DNA of 64,000 nucleotides, from contig OY978527.1 in NCBI GenBank assembly GCA_963854835.1, forward strand, positions 38,879,040-38,943,039, written 5' to 3'. Position 1 is the stretch's first letter, and each line of letters begins with the position of its first letter. Under the pieces are notes generated by a model that made no database searches, had not been told where the DNA came from, and worked only from the letters and a program-made list of their open reading frames with translations. Positions 1 to 10,240 of the stretch are shown in pieces. The position numbers and the translations under genes are program-made. Source of the DNA: Megamerina dolium (Eukaryota > Arthropoda > Insecta > Diptera > Megamerinidae).

Positions 1-855
1 TTCAACAAAAGTGTCATGCTGTTAGCGTATGCCGACGATATTGACATAATCGGCATGAACACGCGAGCAGTCAGTGCAGCATTCTCAGAGTTGGAAAGAG
101 GGTCGCGTCGAATGGGTCTTACGGTGAACGAGGTCATGACGAAGTATCTAGTGTCAACAAACAAAGAGTCCCGGCGTCTTGGACAGCACGTCACTGTTGA
201 CAACTACGCTTTTGAAGTAGTAAGGGACTTTGTCTATCTTGGAACCAGCATTAACAGAAGTAATGACGTCAGCCTGGAGATATTGCGAAGGATAACTATT
301 TCAAACAAGTGTTACTTTGGGCTGAGTAAGCAATTGAGAAGTCGAGCCCTCTCTCAAAGAACGAAAACTACACTTTACAAGTCCCTCATCATATGCCTGT
401 CCTAACATATGGCGCTGAAGTCTGGAAAATTTCCACCTCGCATGAGCGAATGCTTGGAGTTTTCGAGAGAAAAGTCCTACGCAAGATCTTTGGACCTATT
501 TGCGTTGGTGGCGAGTACCGAATAAGGTACAATCATGAGCTGTACGAGCTGTATGCCGATATTGACATAGTAAAGCGCATCAAAATCCAACGGCTGCGCT
601 GGCTAGGTCATGTCGAGGGAATGGAAGAACACGCTCGAGCTCGAGAAGGTTTATATTCGGAACCCGCTGGAGGACGACGCAGAAGAGGAAGACCAAACCT
701 CCGGTGGAAAGACTATGTACTGGAGAACCTGACGGCGCTTGGAATTTGTAACTGGCGCCAGCTAGCGAAGAACAGAGATGGCTGGCGAAGCATGTTATTT
801 TCGGCCTAAATCGATATTCGGTTGTTATGGCCACATAAATAATTAAGTAAGTAGT
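1..855 (+). mobile_element. LINE (non-LTR retrotransposon) 3' part, frameshifted
   Basis: This is the C-terminal half of a reverse transcriptase plus its 3' tail, cut by the window edge. The first frame (from about 16) opens with the RT catalytic box YADDIDIIG and continues with the usual FVYLGTSIN segment. A second frame (393-809) carries PVLTYGAEVW, RKVLRKIFGP, RLRWLGHV and GRPNLRWKD, all standard in the C-terminal region of arthropod LINE polyproteins. The frames are joined by one frameshift near 392, where dropping a dinucleotide AT would restore LIMPVLTYG, so the copy is dead as it stands. The 3' UTR (ATCGATATTCGG...GGCCACATAA) ends in TAAG-like repeats and is the same as that of the copy at 36104-36514. 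I cannot assign the clade from this part alone. Confidence 0.88.
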
Positions 856-3489
856 ACTAAAACGTGTAAAAATAGAATGACAAAGACGACAAAGCACTTG
901 AAGAAGATGAAGAAAAAACGTTACTGCTGAAATGAAGTATTTTCATTGTTTTGCACGTTTGCTTCCAAAGATTTCACAGGTTGATGATGCATTTATTATT
1001 TTCTATTATTTGAGTTTTTATGCAATTCAAATATTTTTCTTTTGTTTCTTCTTCTATTTTTCTTCTATTCAGTTTTCGTCTATATATTATATTTGTACTT
1101 TGGACATTTTGTTCTAATTTTTCCACAACTGTACAGCAGCAATGGCAGTACAACTTGTCTGAGTATAAAATCATATGAGAGCTTATCGGGATGACAACAA
1201 TAGCATGAACGTTTCACCGCATTAAGCAAGAAAACGATTTTTTTAACATTGTCCATTTTTTTTTTTTATTTTTTTTGTTTTTGTTTTTGAGAGCCTCTAT
1301 TATATTCTACAGTACAGGTTTGTAATTCGCCATATCCTGCAGTTAAATATGATACTTCACACCTTGATACCTTGAATTAAAAAATTATTGTTGTAATGTA
1401 AAGTTATTTTCATAATTTTTGTTTTTCTCCCACTTTCCTCATTATAAGTACAATGGGAAAATACGGAAATTTGAATCTCTTTTTTTGTTTTCTAATTTAG
1501 ACGAAATTGAGAGATACACAAGGTGTCATATAAAAGGTTATATTGCTGTATTATTATTAAATTTTAGAATAGCTTGAACATTTTTGTTAACACGTCACGA
1601 CTGAGAGATTTGTCATAGAGCTGCTGAGAGTTGTGTGACAAGAGTTTTGCTATTCGGAAACAGCTTGTATAAATTTCCCAAGCATTATACGACTTGAAGA
1701 GTACATCGACCAATATTCTGTACAATGGGCTGTGCCAAATATGTTTAACTTTTTGTATAAATTGCACTTTAGAGGAAAATGACACATATTCAAACTCCTC
1801 CGCTTAGTAGGTCGACAGTCTATAGCTGCTGATGTGCATAATAGCTTTACATCGCGTTGATACAAAATCCAAAAAGAACTTGATGGATGGCTTACATGAA
1901 AATATTTTCAAAAAATCACCCTTTACTTATAATTCCAATCGGAAGTGCATTCTTATATGCAGCTCAAATATTATAGTCCTTGTGGATTTTTGATACAAAA
2001 CGAGAAGAAATGAAAAAGCAAATGCCAACAATTATCGGAAGCTGCACAAAATATTGTTTCCTGATTTCGTCATATGTATGCTTTTCTTTCTATTTTTATT
2101 CGTTTGTGTTTGTTGCAGTATTTGCTTATACTTCCTAGTTTGAAGCTGCATGATCTCAATTTCCTTAGAGCTTAAATATACATCTTACAAAAATCGTAGC
2201 ATACTTGTAGGATAACACATGTATAGGTAACTTGCCAATTGAGAGAACAAATGCATTCATGAATATGCCTGCATGTGGTAAACGTACACGTGAGTACATG
2301 AAACGAAACTAAGAAACCAATAAATATACGGATATAGGCTCGGTTGGTAGACCAGCATGTTGCCATATTTATATAATTTACTATTGGCAATATTCCATAT
2401 GCACATATCCGTGTGTATCTAGCACCATCAGCATTCTAAATCAAATCAAAGATAGGAAACATCTAAAAAACATATATTAAAACATAATAGAAAATCACAA
2501 GAAACATACAGAAATGATTGCCATCAAAGTTCAGTAGCTACCGTTGTTGGCTGAAGTGACATTCAATTGCTTGCGAGGTTATTGTTGATAGCACTTCATG
2601 TAATATATCGTATTTATTCAAATTACTAAAATCTCACCTTCTATTTGCTGTCGTTTCATTATTGACACCCCAAGTGTCTGACTTTAATTGCATCTCTTAG
2701 ACTTGGGAAAATAAATAGTTTATTAACTTTTCATCCTTTGGATGAAAGACCTGTGATGTATGTTATATAACCTCTGGCGCTATAAATGCAGCCTTGAATG
2801 CAATTACGTTTTATGAAGTTTTCTTTCATTTATAAAGTGCCGTTTGCATAGTTAGCCTATTCACAACATCTCGGTTTATGTGCTTTTTGTAATAAATAAA
2901 CAGACAAAAATAGTATAAGTAAAACATTCATTCTCAAACTTAGTTATTTTTTATGAGGCTTCCAAATTGTAAAAAGACCGCTTGAATAGCTATGAATTTT
3001 AGTTAGTCAGTGCTACACACTTAATTTCGCTTTGTCTTTGTCTATTGATATACTCAGATAGCTCCTAAGTGTGTACAGAAGTCTTTGTATAACTGGTATA
3101 AGTAACATGAACTTTTATAATGAAATGATATTAAATTAGTTAAAAAATTTTAAATTTTACTTTATTTTCCATTTTATTGAGCTAGAAAAATTATATACGA
3201 TTTCTTATAAACCAATTCCTTTAAAATGGCAAAAGAAAAACTTCATTTGAACTTGAATTTCAATAGGGTTTTAATGCAAAAAAAAAGTTCAAAATAAAAT
3301 TGAATGATTAAAAATGATTTGAAGCCATCATCTACTTGAACTTGAGCAATTTTATGAATTTAAAAATACCAGATACTTCAAAGTGCTTGCAGTTAGTGCA
3401 AAAATTCAGATGGAGATACAAAGCAGGCACTTTTGCTTTGTTTAGGGAATTGTTACCAGGGATTGTATGATACTTGTAAAAGGTGTCTA
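856..3489. other. non-coding stretch, no gene seen
   Basis: AT-rich DNA with only short chance ORFs (the longest about 73 codons) and T-rich runs around 1250-1290. No splice-consistent exon, TE protein motif or inverted-repeat pair was recognised. It may hold upstream regulatory DNA or 5' non-coding exons of the gene starting at 4676, but nothing marks them. Confidence 0.6.
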
Positions 3490-3499
3490 TCACTTTAAT

Positions 3500-3591
3500 G
3501 GGGTTCCGTAGCTCAGTGGTTAGTGTGTTTGGAATACAAGTTCGGCCAATGAACCCTTCAGCGCTTTAAGTGCCACATATTGATTGATTGC
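3500..3591 (+). mobile_element. tRNA-derived SINE, internally deleted (head joined to tail)
   Basis: The 5' end carries a pol III A box (TAGCTCAGTGGTTAG, 3509-3523) identical to that of the longer SINE copies at 13557 and 21710. After about 35 bases it jumps to the SINE tail (TCGGCCAATGAACCCTTC, then AAGTGCCACATAT) and ends in an ATTG-type short repeat. The body and B-box region are missing. It is flanked by imperfect 10-bp direct repeats, TCACTTTAAT (3490-3499) and TCACTTAAAT (3592-3601), fitting retroposition. It is not a functional tRNA gene: no complete cloverleaf follows the A box. Confidence 0.8.
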
Positions 3592-3874
3592 TCACTTAAA
3601 TCTTTCTTTATCTATTGTGAATTTATACTGTTCACTATTTAGTGATCTTTGTTACACAGGCAGTCACAGTCACGAATTGTGGTTTTTTTTTTTTCGAAAT
3701 TCTCACCTTTTCAATTGAAGTGCATTTTCATTTCGAAGGCTATATTGTGTTATTAACTCTGTTCGCAAAAAGCTCTGGCCTTCTATATCCGTTCTTCTTA
3801 TTAATTAACAAAGCTGCAGGACATTAGTGAGCGCAATCACGGGACACTGGATATTATTGAAGACGAACTCAGAA

Positions 3875-3912
3875 CGCAATACTCTGGAGAATAGACACTC
3901 CAGAGTATTGCG
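3875..3912. repeat. perfect 15-bp inverted repeat (hairpin)
   Basis: CGCAATACTCTGGAG (3875-3889) and its exact reverse complement (3898-3912) are separated by 8 bases; one more A-T pair can be added outside. The arms are too short for a typical insect pre-miRNA. It could be an enhancer palindrome or the remnant of a small element. Confidence 0.85.
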
Positions 3913-4050
3913 TGCTGTAGCTGTGTAGTTCTCTATATAACCCGTTTAAGCTACTTTGGAGCTCCAAAGTTCAACGATATATCTGAATCAGCGACTTTGA
4001 ACAGAAGAGCTCTACTGAAGTTCGCGACAAAAATCGAAATTTTCACAAAG

Positions 4051-4057
4051 TTGTTGT

Positions 4058-4091
<34 letters not shown>

Positions 4092-4096
4092 GTTGT
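4051..4096 (+). repeat. (TTG)n microsatellite
   Basis: About 15 TTG units with one TCG interruption, in the non-coding DNA upstream of the first coding exon. Confidence 0.95.
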
Positions 4097-4675
4097 ACTA
4101 ACCAAATGAACTGGTATGACTGTGAATTCACGTAGGTTTATATGCATAACACAATATAATCTTAGCTAATTGTTTTCTTCAATTCCTCTGGCAAGTTGAT
4201 TTGCCTGAGCGCTGCAACTATCTTGTTTTGGGCCCAAAAGTTGGTTAAGCTGCAATTGCTAGGTAGTCTAAATATTCCTTGTATTGTACTCAGTAGAGGC
4301 CTTAATACTTTGCTGTTGTGGTATTTACCTTTTCTGTAGTTGTTCAGTGTGTGCTGGCGAAATATCCTCCATCCTCTAACTTTTTGAGGTGCTGTATTGC
4401 ACCCAGAAATTAGATCGTTGTTGTAATTTCAAATTTGAAGTTTTTAGTATTTATCACTCTATAGTAGGTTAGGTTTTATTGTAAATCTTTATAATAAGTA
4501 CTAATAACAAATTTCTGTTTTAGTCAATATTTTATTATATTTACAAGTATTTACAAGTTTAAAAAATTTTCAAACTATATGTAACTAACAACTGACCTCT
4601 ATATATGCATTTTCATTCCTTTATCATTGCAGAAATTACCATCTCAAGGCTTCAAAACAATAATTTCTCTACAAG

Positions 4676-4760
4676 ATGTTGCCGAAAATGGGTGCTGTAG
4701 ATAGCACGACATGTATCTTACTATTCTTGTGTGCTGTCAGTTACGTCAACTCTTATTCAA
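4676..4760 (+). CDS. exon 1: start codon and signal peptide
   Basis: Begins MLPKMGAVDSTTCILLFLC and continues AVSYVNSYS, a typical cleavable signal peptide with a hydrophobic core at residues 12-22. A splice acceptor (TTGCAG, ending 4632) lies 43 bases upstream, so the ATG at 4676 appears to sit in the second or a later transcript exon with a short 5' UTR part. The donor is A|GTATGT at 4761 and leaves phase 1. Joining to 5430 gives ...SYSKYGRGC, placing the signal-peptidase site just before the cysteine module. Confidence 0.65.
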
Positions 4761-6387
4761 GTATGTCTAAATTACATGAAATGTGTACAATTTTCTTCAT
4801 TTCTTTGTTGTTTTCGTAATTTCTTTAACTTTTCTCATAATTTCTTATGAAATGATGATACATTTCATAATTAATTACTGTGTAATAGTGAGTGTTTGTA
4901 CATATCTGTGTATGTGTGTGTATGTTTATGTATAAAAATTTTATTAAATTATGTAAATCTTTGTTAAAATTCCATTTAATCTCATAATTCTTGAATGAAG
5001 TTTTCTTCATCCCATCTCTAATGAAAGAAAATACATAGTAGCATCATAATCATCGCCACTATTATTTCAATTTTAATTATTAATTTTATTATTATAGCAA
5101 TAAATAATTTTTCAAATTACAAACTCTTTAAGTTATTACTTTGCAATTGAATATTTTCTCCATTCTTCAATATCATTAGGCGTTAAAATTTGTTCTTTCG
5201 CTGTTCCACCTTGCATTTTTCATCTCCTACTCATCAAACTCTAAAGCACTCTATTTTCTTCAATGTGTATTATTGTTGTATTTTTCTTCTTCTTGTTTTT
5301 GAATATTTTCCCCAACGATTTCATTTATTTATTCGTTTATGAAAATAAAATAAAAAAAATATTAAAAAAACGACAATTATCAAAAATCAACAACATCAAC
5401 AACAATTATCATTATGCGATGCCATTTAGAATATGGACGTGGATGTCAAGATATTGGATGCTTGTCCAATGAGGAATGTGTCATCATTTTCGATCCGTGT
5501 AATTATAATCAACGTGAGGGCACTGATTGTGGTATCTATCCGACATGCAAAAAAAAGGCTGGCGCCAGTAAATCATCGGCTGTTAATCCGTCAGGTGATT
5601 ATTATTTTTTTTTAACATTGTTTATTTCGACTTTTAATTTGCTTCGCATTTTTAAAAATTATTTTTAAACAAAGTTTATCATATTTTTCATCGTTTTTTA
5701 AGTTTCTGCAACATATGTTTGTCTACATGTATACAAGTAGACCTGTATACATACATTTACATATCGTATACATGTGCCTTAGGCTTTGCAAAGACACTGA
5801 AAAGACAACACTGGTCTACCATCGATACGATTTGAAGTTTCATAGTTAAATTGGTTTCGTCGTCCAAAAAATTTCTTATTTAAAATAGTTTCTGCATAGA
5901 AACAAAAGTTGATTGGGCAACATTGTGTTCATTTAGATTCTGCGTGCTCTAATTACTCTTTACTTTGCACCAAATAGAAATATTTTTTTATTGTGTTTTA
6001 TTTTCGAAGAGCTTTATCAGTTTAATTTTCTTTGATTTACTTTGATTCACCTATTTAATTGCATTATGACATCATGTTTCATGCCAGCCAGCATCAATGC
6101 TCAGCAACATTTGTAGATAATCATAGTGTTATTTAATGTTTCCTATACATTTTCTATTACATAGGGATGCATGTTTATATTCTATAGTATAATTACTCAA
6201 TAATTATGATATACTCACATTTATATATTAAACAACATAATAATATATATTGGCAACATATTACTTTAACAACAACGATGAAGTTCTCTTTTTCCTCTCT
6301 CACATATTTAACGTTCATATCATCTATTACAATTTGTTGTATTGCAGGAATCAATCTTAAATCTGGTCAATCTGATAGCAATATATT

Positions 6388-6423
<36 letters not shown>

Positions 6424-6556
6424 GTCGTCATCAAATCCAACACTAAATATGAATGCATATCTCGATCATAATGGTAATATTGTTATGGGCTCCAGTACGG
6501 GTAACAATGGAGCAGGTGGCTTTAATGGCAATGGTGGTAACAGAGGTAATGGTGGA

Positions 6557-6592
<36 letters not shown>

Positions 6593-9500
6593 ATCGGTGG
6601 TAGTGTAATACCAAATAATGACAATAATGGTCATCAAGATCCATCATCCATTGATCCACATTACGTATTTGGTGCACCACAATCCATACGGGTTATACCA
6701 AATATGCCGATATTTCCATTTAATTCACCCACACAAGCACCATCATTTCAACAATTTCCTCAACGTAATCGTCCGGGTAGTGCTCTTAATCCCGGCTATT
6801 CTCATGGAATGCAACCGGTGAATGGATACAATCCAGCAGTTGTATTCGGTCAGCAGCCATACTATTTTGGTTCGTCTGGTACTGGTGGACCACCAGGCGG
6901 CAGTAATGGTATACTTGGCGGCAGTGGTGGTGGTTTGGCGCCATATGGCAGCTATGACAATCCGAATATGTACAATAAGCCTCCGTCACAGTATCAGAAT
7001 CAGAATCCATACAATCGGCAAACACAACCACATTCATCATCGGCTGGACGTTTGACTAGTCTGGATAGTATAAATATGATGTTGACCCTTGGATGTGCTC
7101 TCTTTGCATTATGTTCACGACTATTCATCAATGGCCGCAACATCAGCAGCGGCAGTAGGAGCACGTAAAAATGTATGGCACTTTTTCTTGTATTCAATTT
7201 TATGAAATAATTTCATTTTCATTGTTTCATTTGTTTTCATTTATTCTTTTTCCTTCTTTCTTTAATTTTAAAATTTTTCTTTGTATGAAGGTGTATATTT
7301 TTGTACTTAAAACTGAGTAATATTATTTCTAAACAACTGCTATTTACTAGCAGAGTTAAGAGCATGAAGGAGGGAAGATTTCAAAATCAGTTTCAGCCTA
7401 TTGATAATTTTTATTCAAGCGTTAGAGAGGAAATTGTCCTATAACAAATCAATATCATTATTGTGGTTATGGTGGTTAACAGCGAAATTTGAAGAGCTAA
7501 GCAGCGAACAGCAGACTATAAACTACTATATAATTGCTCCTTTGAGGTTTTGATGAAATTTGAAATCTATATATTATGCTCTACATATGTGTGCTATGCC
7601 TGTTTAATTCCTACTTCAGTCATCTTTGTGGTCGCCTGCTGCTTTCCATTATTCCATTCTTTGCTCTCTTACTATTTATGTACCATTAGTGTTCATGGCA
7701 ATAATTTGCTGATATATTGTTGGTGGTCATGTCATTGTCATTTTGCATTTTGTTGGCTAACTCAATTAAAATGCAACACCCAATATGTTCTCACTTACAT
7801 TCTACATAGTAATATGTAATATGTATGAATATTGTAATATACTAGTAAATGCAATATGTGCTACTACTACTACTATTGCTAGATACTACTTGCAATAGGC
7901 TTTTTGACTGCTTGCCACTGACAGTGATGTTAATTGATTGAGATGAATTACAAATTGTGATCGCACACAACAGTAAATGTGCTTAATCTGTTTGGTTGCA
8001 ATGCTTTATGTTCGATATTCTGTGATACATAAACTTCATTTTGTTGCACTTAGTATTGACTATGTATTCATTTAATATCAATATATTGTATGAAGAGATA
8101 CAATAGATTTCTACATAAATTCACATAAGAGTATTATATCCCGAATTCAGCTTCGCTTTGATAATGATTGAACTGAGTGAGGCCTTTCAAATGAAAGCAT
8201 TGTATCACACATAATGATGATTAATTTTTTCCATGTTCAAAAATTCACTGAGAGTGTCCAAGTTAACAATCGGATGGTACTTTTCGACCATAGTCAGTCT
8301 GCTCAAATAACAACTGCCATCTACATTAGAGTGCTGCAGAAATGTATTCGGTTGCATCTTCAAAACCCACCCTATTCATATTAGAATAGAATCTCTCATT
8401 CATTCTCTCTAAGCAAATACGAATTAGAATGAATAAAATAGAAATAGAATGGAATTGAGTCTATATTTCGTTTTCATAGAATGAGTAGAATCTCATCATT
8501 TGCAAATGGAAGTAAAGTATTTGAGAGTACTCTAAACATTCGTTTTGCTTTTCTATGTTACATTACAATAGATATAAGCAAAAAATACAGTAGATAAGAC
8601 AACATAAAGCGGCAAAACGCAGTAATACAAATCATCAGTGCCTGTCATGAAAAGCAACAACAATTATAACGTACAACAAACACGTAGTACTCTCAAACTC
8701 TCGCAGTACTCTCAAATATTCGTTTAATTGAATATAAAAATCGAATCGAATGGATATGCTTTGCAAATATTCTACATGTTTTGGAAGTAAAGAGAATCAT
8801 TCGAAAATCAAATACATTATCGCAGCTCTCTAATCTACATATGTCGGATACTTCTGGGACTACCTCGTAACTTAATTTAATCTCCTTCCGGCAAATCAAT
8901 TTACCACAATGAAAATTCGTCATTAAAGTGAAGATCGTTTAATAAATATATTAGTTAGTGATAAATCGAATATATTTTTAGTTAATTTATTATAATTAAA
9001 TAAAAATAAATAAAGAAAATAAATCCTAAGAAATTATAATTTAATTTAGAAAATGTCCAAATGATTTAGCAAATTATAAATCCTTTTATTTATTTTTTTT
9101 GCTTTTTGAGTACATAAGGTAAAATGTATTATCAATATTTCTCTCTCTCTCTCTCTTTATATATATATTTTCAGTAAACAAATCATTATATTCATCACAA
9201 AATGGCTATTTGGATAACATTATTCGAGGTGTAGCGTCAAATTTAAATTTATCACAGTGTTATACCAAATATCCGAATGCCAGCACCTTACAGTGCGCCC
9301 TACGGGCTGACAATTATTTTTCTGACATACAATTTGATGACTCATTAGTCAATATAACACAACAACAACAACAAAACATACAACATGGCATTTCAACATC
9401 ATATCTGAAATTGGTTAGCGGTGTTGAAACATTGCCGGAGGTGCAAATGCAATGTTATCTATATCCAGTGCATGGCATATTATCGATTTTGCCATTCATA

Positions 9501-10240
9501 ATGCTATTGAGTTTTATATATCCTTGCAAAAATATCTCAAAGGTAGGTGCACATGATTAACTAGTGAATGTAGTAAATTAAAACGACAGTAAAGTGGGCT
9601 TAACTCAGTCTTTCTAATTTCTAATCGATTGCCAATAAAGTCGATGTTTGGCTAACTTCTTATAGCCCTGACAGACGGCAGCGTTAATCCGGATTAACGA
9701 GTTAATTCTCAAAATTAAAGAGGATTAGGGCAATTTTCGATGGCAACACTACTGAACAATTTTTATTCTGAATTTTTCTCGATCCAACTTACAAAACAAT
9801 AGGTGTGTTCACTAACAAAAAACTTTCAACAATTGTTAACAGTTTTCGGCATGTAAAGCGTTGGCGAACAAATAAATCCAGCTGTCAATTACGAACTGTG
9901 AACGTCAATTTATAAGTTTCTGATAGTTTTCAGTTCACGTACTTCTTTAGATTTTCTCATATCGAGAGTGCCAGATGACAGAAATTGATAGTGATAGTGA
10001 GCAGACCCAATAAAACAGTAATCAGCTTTTAAGTTAATCCACAATACTGCCGTCTGTCAGAGTAGTACTTTATTCTGATTAAGTGCGCCGTTAATCCGGA
10101 TTAACGCTGCCGTCTGTCTAGGCTATTAGAGATGAATATCGAATTCACGTCTAGTTAATGAGTTGATTTATTTTGTGCATTAAAAATATTTATAAAATTA
10201 GATTAAATTGCTTTAGACAATTTTATTTTTGTAGCAATAA
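4676..10240 (+). CDS. multi-exon gene for a secreted/anchored six-cysteine, Ser/Gly-rich protein (family not recognised)
   Basis: Proposed exons are 4676-4760, 5430-5594, 6348-7168 (or to 7154), 9175-9542 and 10235-10240. All internal junctions up to exon 4 are phase 1 with GT/AG borders. Three products are possible: exons 1-2-3 ending at the 7168 stop (356 aa); exons 1-2-4-5 (207 aa); or exon 3 spliced from a weak GTAGGA donor at 7155 into exon 4 (476 aa). Visible parts are a signal peptide, a C-X4-C-X5-C-X6-C-X9-C-X5-C module, long Ser and Gly runs, and two alternative hydrophobic C-terminal segments. This suggests an extracellular or cell-surface protein. I do not know the ortholog; function is not inferred beyond location. 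Exon order is an inference from phase and splice sites, and no transcript was available. Confidence 0.6.
5430..5594 (+). CDS. exon 2: six-cysteine extracellular module
   Basis: The acceptor is TTTAG at 5425-5429 with a weak pyrimidine tract; the donor is CAG|GTGATT at 5595. The exon reads KYGRGCQDIGCLSNEEC and ends in PTCKKKAGASKSSAVNPSG. It holds six cysteines spaced X4, X5, X6, X9, X5, which suggests three disulfides in a small secreted domain, followed by a basic/Ser-rich linker. Both ends are phase 1, so the exon is a symmetrical module. The frame also stays open upstream through an in-frame ATG at 5414, but using that start would lose the signal peptide, so the spliced reading is preferred. 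No named domain was recognised. Confidence 0.65.
6348..7168 (+). CDS. exon 3: Ser/Gly-rich segment with hydrophobic C-terminal tail
   Basis: The acceptor ATTGCAG ends at 6347 behind a pyrimidine-rich tract, and phase 1 matches exon 2. The protein runs INLKSGQSDSN, a 15-Ser run, LDHNGNIVMGSS, a 14-Gly run, then a Pro/Gly/Asn/Tyr/Gln-rich region (PYYFGSSGTGGPPGG and others). It ends in a hydrophobic stretch INMMLTLGCALFALCSRLF and a short polar tail before TAA at 7166-7168. The tail fits a GPI-anchor signal or a single membrane pass. In the same frame an ATG at 6278 lies inside the presumed intron and would encode a signal-peptide-like stretch (see findings). A GTAGGA donor at 7155, phase 1, could instead join this exon to exon 4. 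Confidence 0.65.
6389..6433 (+). repeat. (TCA)n microsatellite encoding 15 serines
   Basis: Eleven TCA, two TCG and two TCA codons in a row inside exon 3. It is length-unstable DNA within a coding exon. Confidence 0.9.
6551..6592 (+). repeat. (GGC)n microsatellite encoding 14 glycines
   Basis: GGT, GGA, then a dozen GGC codons inside exon 3. It is far more GC-rich than anything nearby. Confidence 0.9.
8327..8832. mobile_element. hAT-superfamily MITE
   Basis: The 506-bp element starts TAGAGTGCTGCAGAAATGTA and ends in the reverse complement (ending AGCTCTCTA) with a few mismatches over about 24 bp. It is flanked by a perfect 8-bp duplication ATCTACAT (8319-8326 and 8833-8840). The TAGAG terminus and 8-bp TSD are the established hAT signature. 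It has no transposase frame, so it is non-autonomous. It sits in the intron before exon 4. Confidence 0.85.
9175..9542 (+). CDS. exon 4: glycosylation-rich segment with alternative hydrophobic tail
   Basis: The acceptor TTTTCAG (ending 9174) follows a CT-repeat and TATA tract that makes a strong pyrimidine tract; entry is phase 1. It reads NKSLYSSQNGYLDN, LNLSQCYTKYPNAS and LQCALRADNYFSD, then VQMQCYLYP and the hydrophobic GILSILPFIMLLSFI followed by YPCKNISK. There are four cysteines and N-glycosylation sequons at NLS, NAS, NIT and NIS. The donor AAG|GTAGGT at 9543 is strong and phase 0. Its C-terminal hydrophobic segment parallels that of exon 3, suggesting alternative 3' ends of one gene; a separate gene with unseen 5' exons is the alternative. 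Confidence 0.6.
9663..10125 (+). mobile_element. PIF/Harbinger-like MITE, copy 1 (intronic)
   Basis: The 463-bp element has ends TAGCCCTGACAGACGGCAG and its inverted match GCTGCCGTCTGTCTAGGCTA, flanked by TTA on both sides (9660-9662, 10126-10128). Just inside each end is the perfect palindrome GTTAATCCGGATTAAC. A second GCCGTCTGTCAG lies about 70 bp inside the right end. The 3-bp TTA/TAA duplication, seen at all three copies in the window, points to PIF/Harbinger. No coding capacity. It fills two-thirds of the 692-bp last intron (9543-10234). Confidence 0.85.
10235..10240 (+). CDS. terminal exon: last codon and stop
   Basis: The acceptor TTTTTGTAG (ending 10234) follows a long T-rich tract. 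Phase 0 entry from exon 4 gives CAA TAA, so the protein ends ...KNISKQ. The rest of this exon is 3' UTR. A coding part this short is uncommon but legitimate; if the acceptor is not used, read-through of exon 4 stops at GAHD (9560). Confidence 0.5.
   Translation, partial: Q

Larger units (their letters stand above)
3602..4632. other. non-coding stretch with hairpin and TTG repeat
   Basis: Upstream of the gene's first coding exon. It contains the perfect inverted repeat at 3875-3912 and the TTG microsatellite at 4051-4096. Around 4190-4430 there is less AT-rich DNA that, read on the minus strand, gives a fragmentary frame with stops; it may be an old transposon piece but no motif settles that. 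Confidence 0.5.

Noticed and set aside
3500..3570. Possible tRNA gene on the plus strand
   Set aside because: The A box is good but no anticodon arm or B box follows. The sequence matches the SINE head and tail and has its own target duplication.
6443..7197. Minus-strand and shifted-frame ORFs over exon 3 (including a poly-Ala run)
   Set aside because: Antisense or shifted readings of the Ser/Gly repeats; the plus frame has matching splice phase, a hydrophobic tail and sensible composition.
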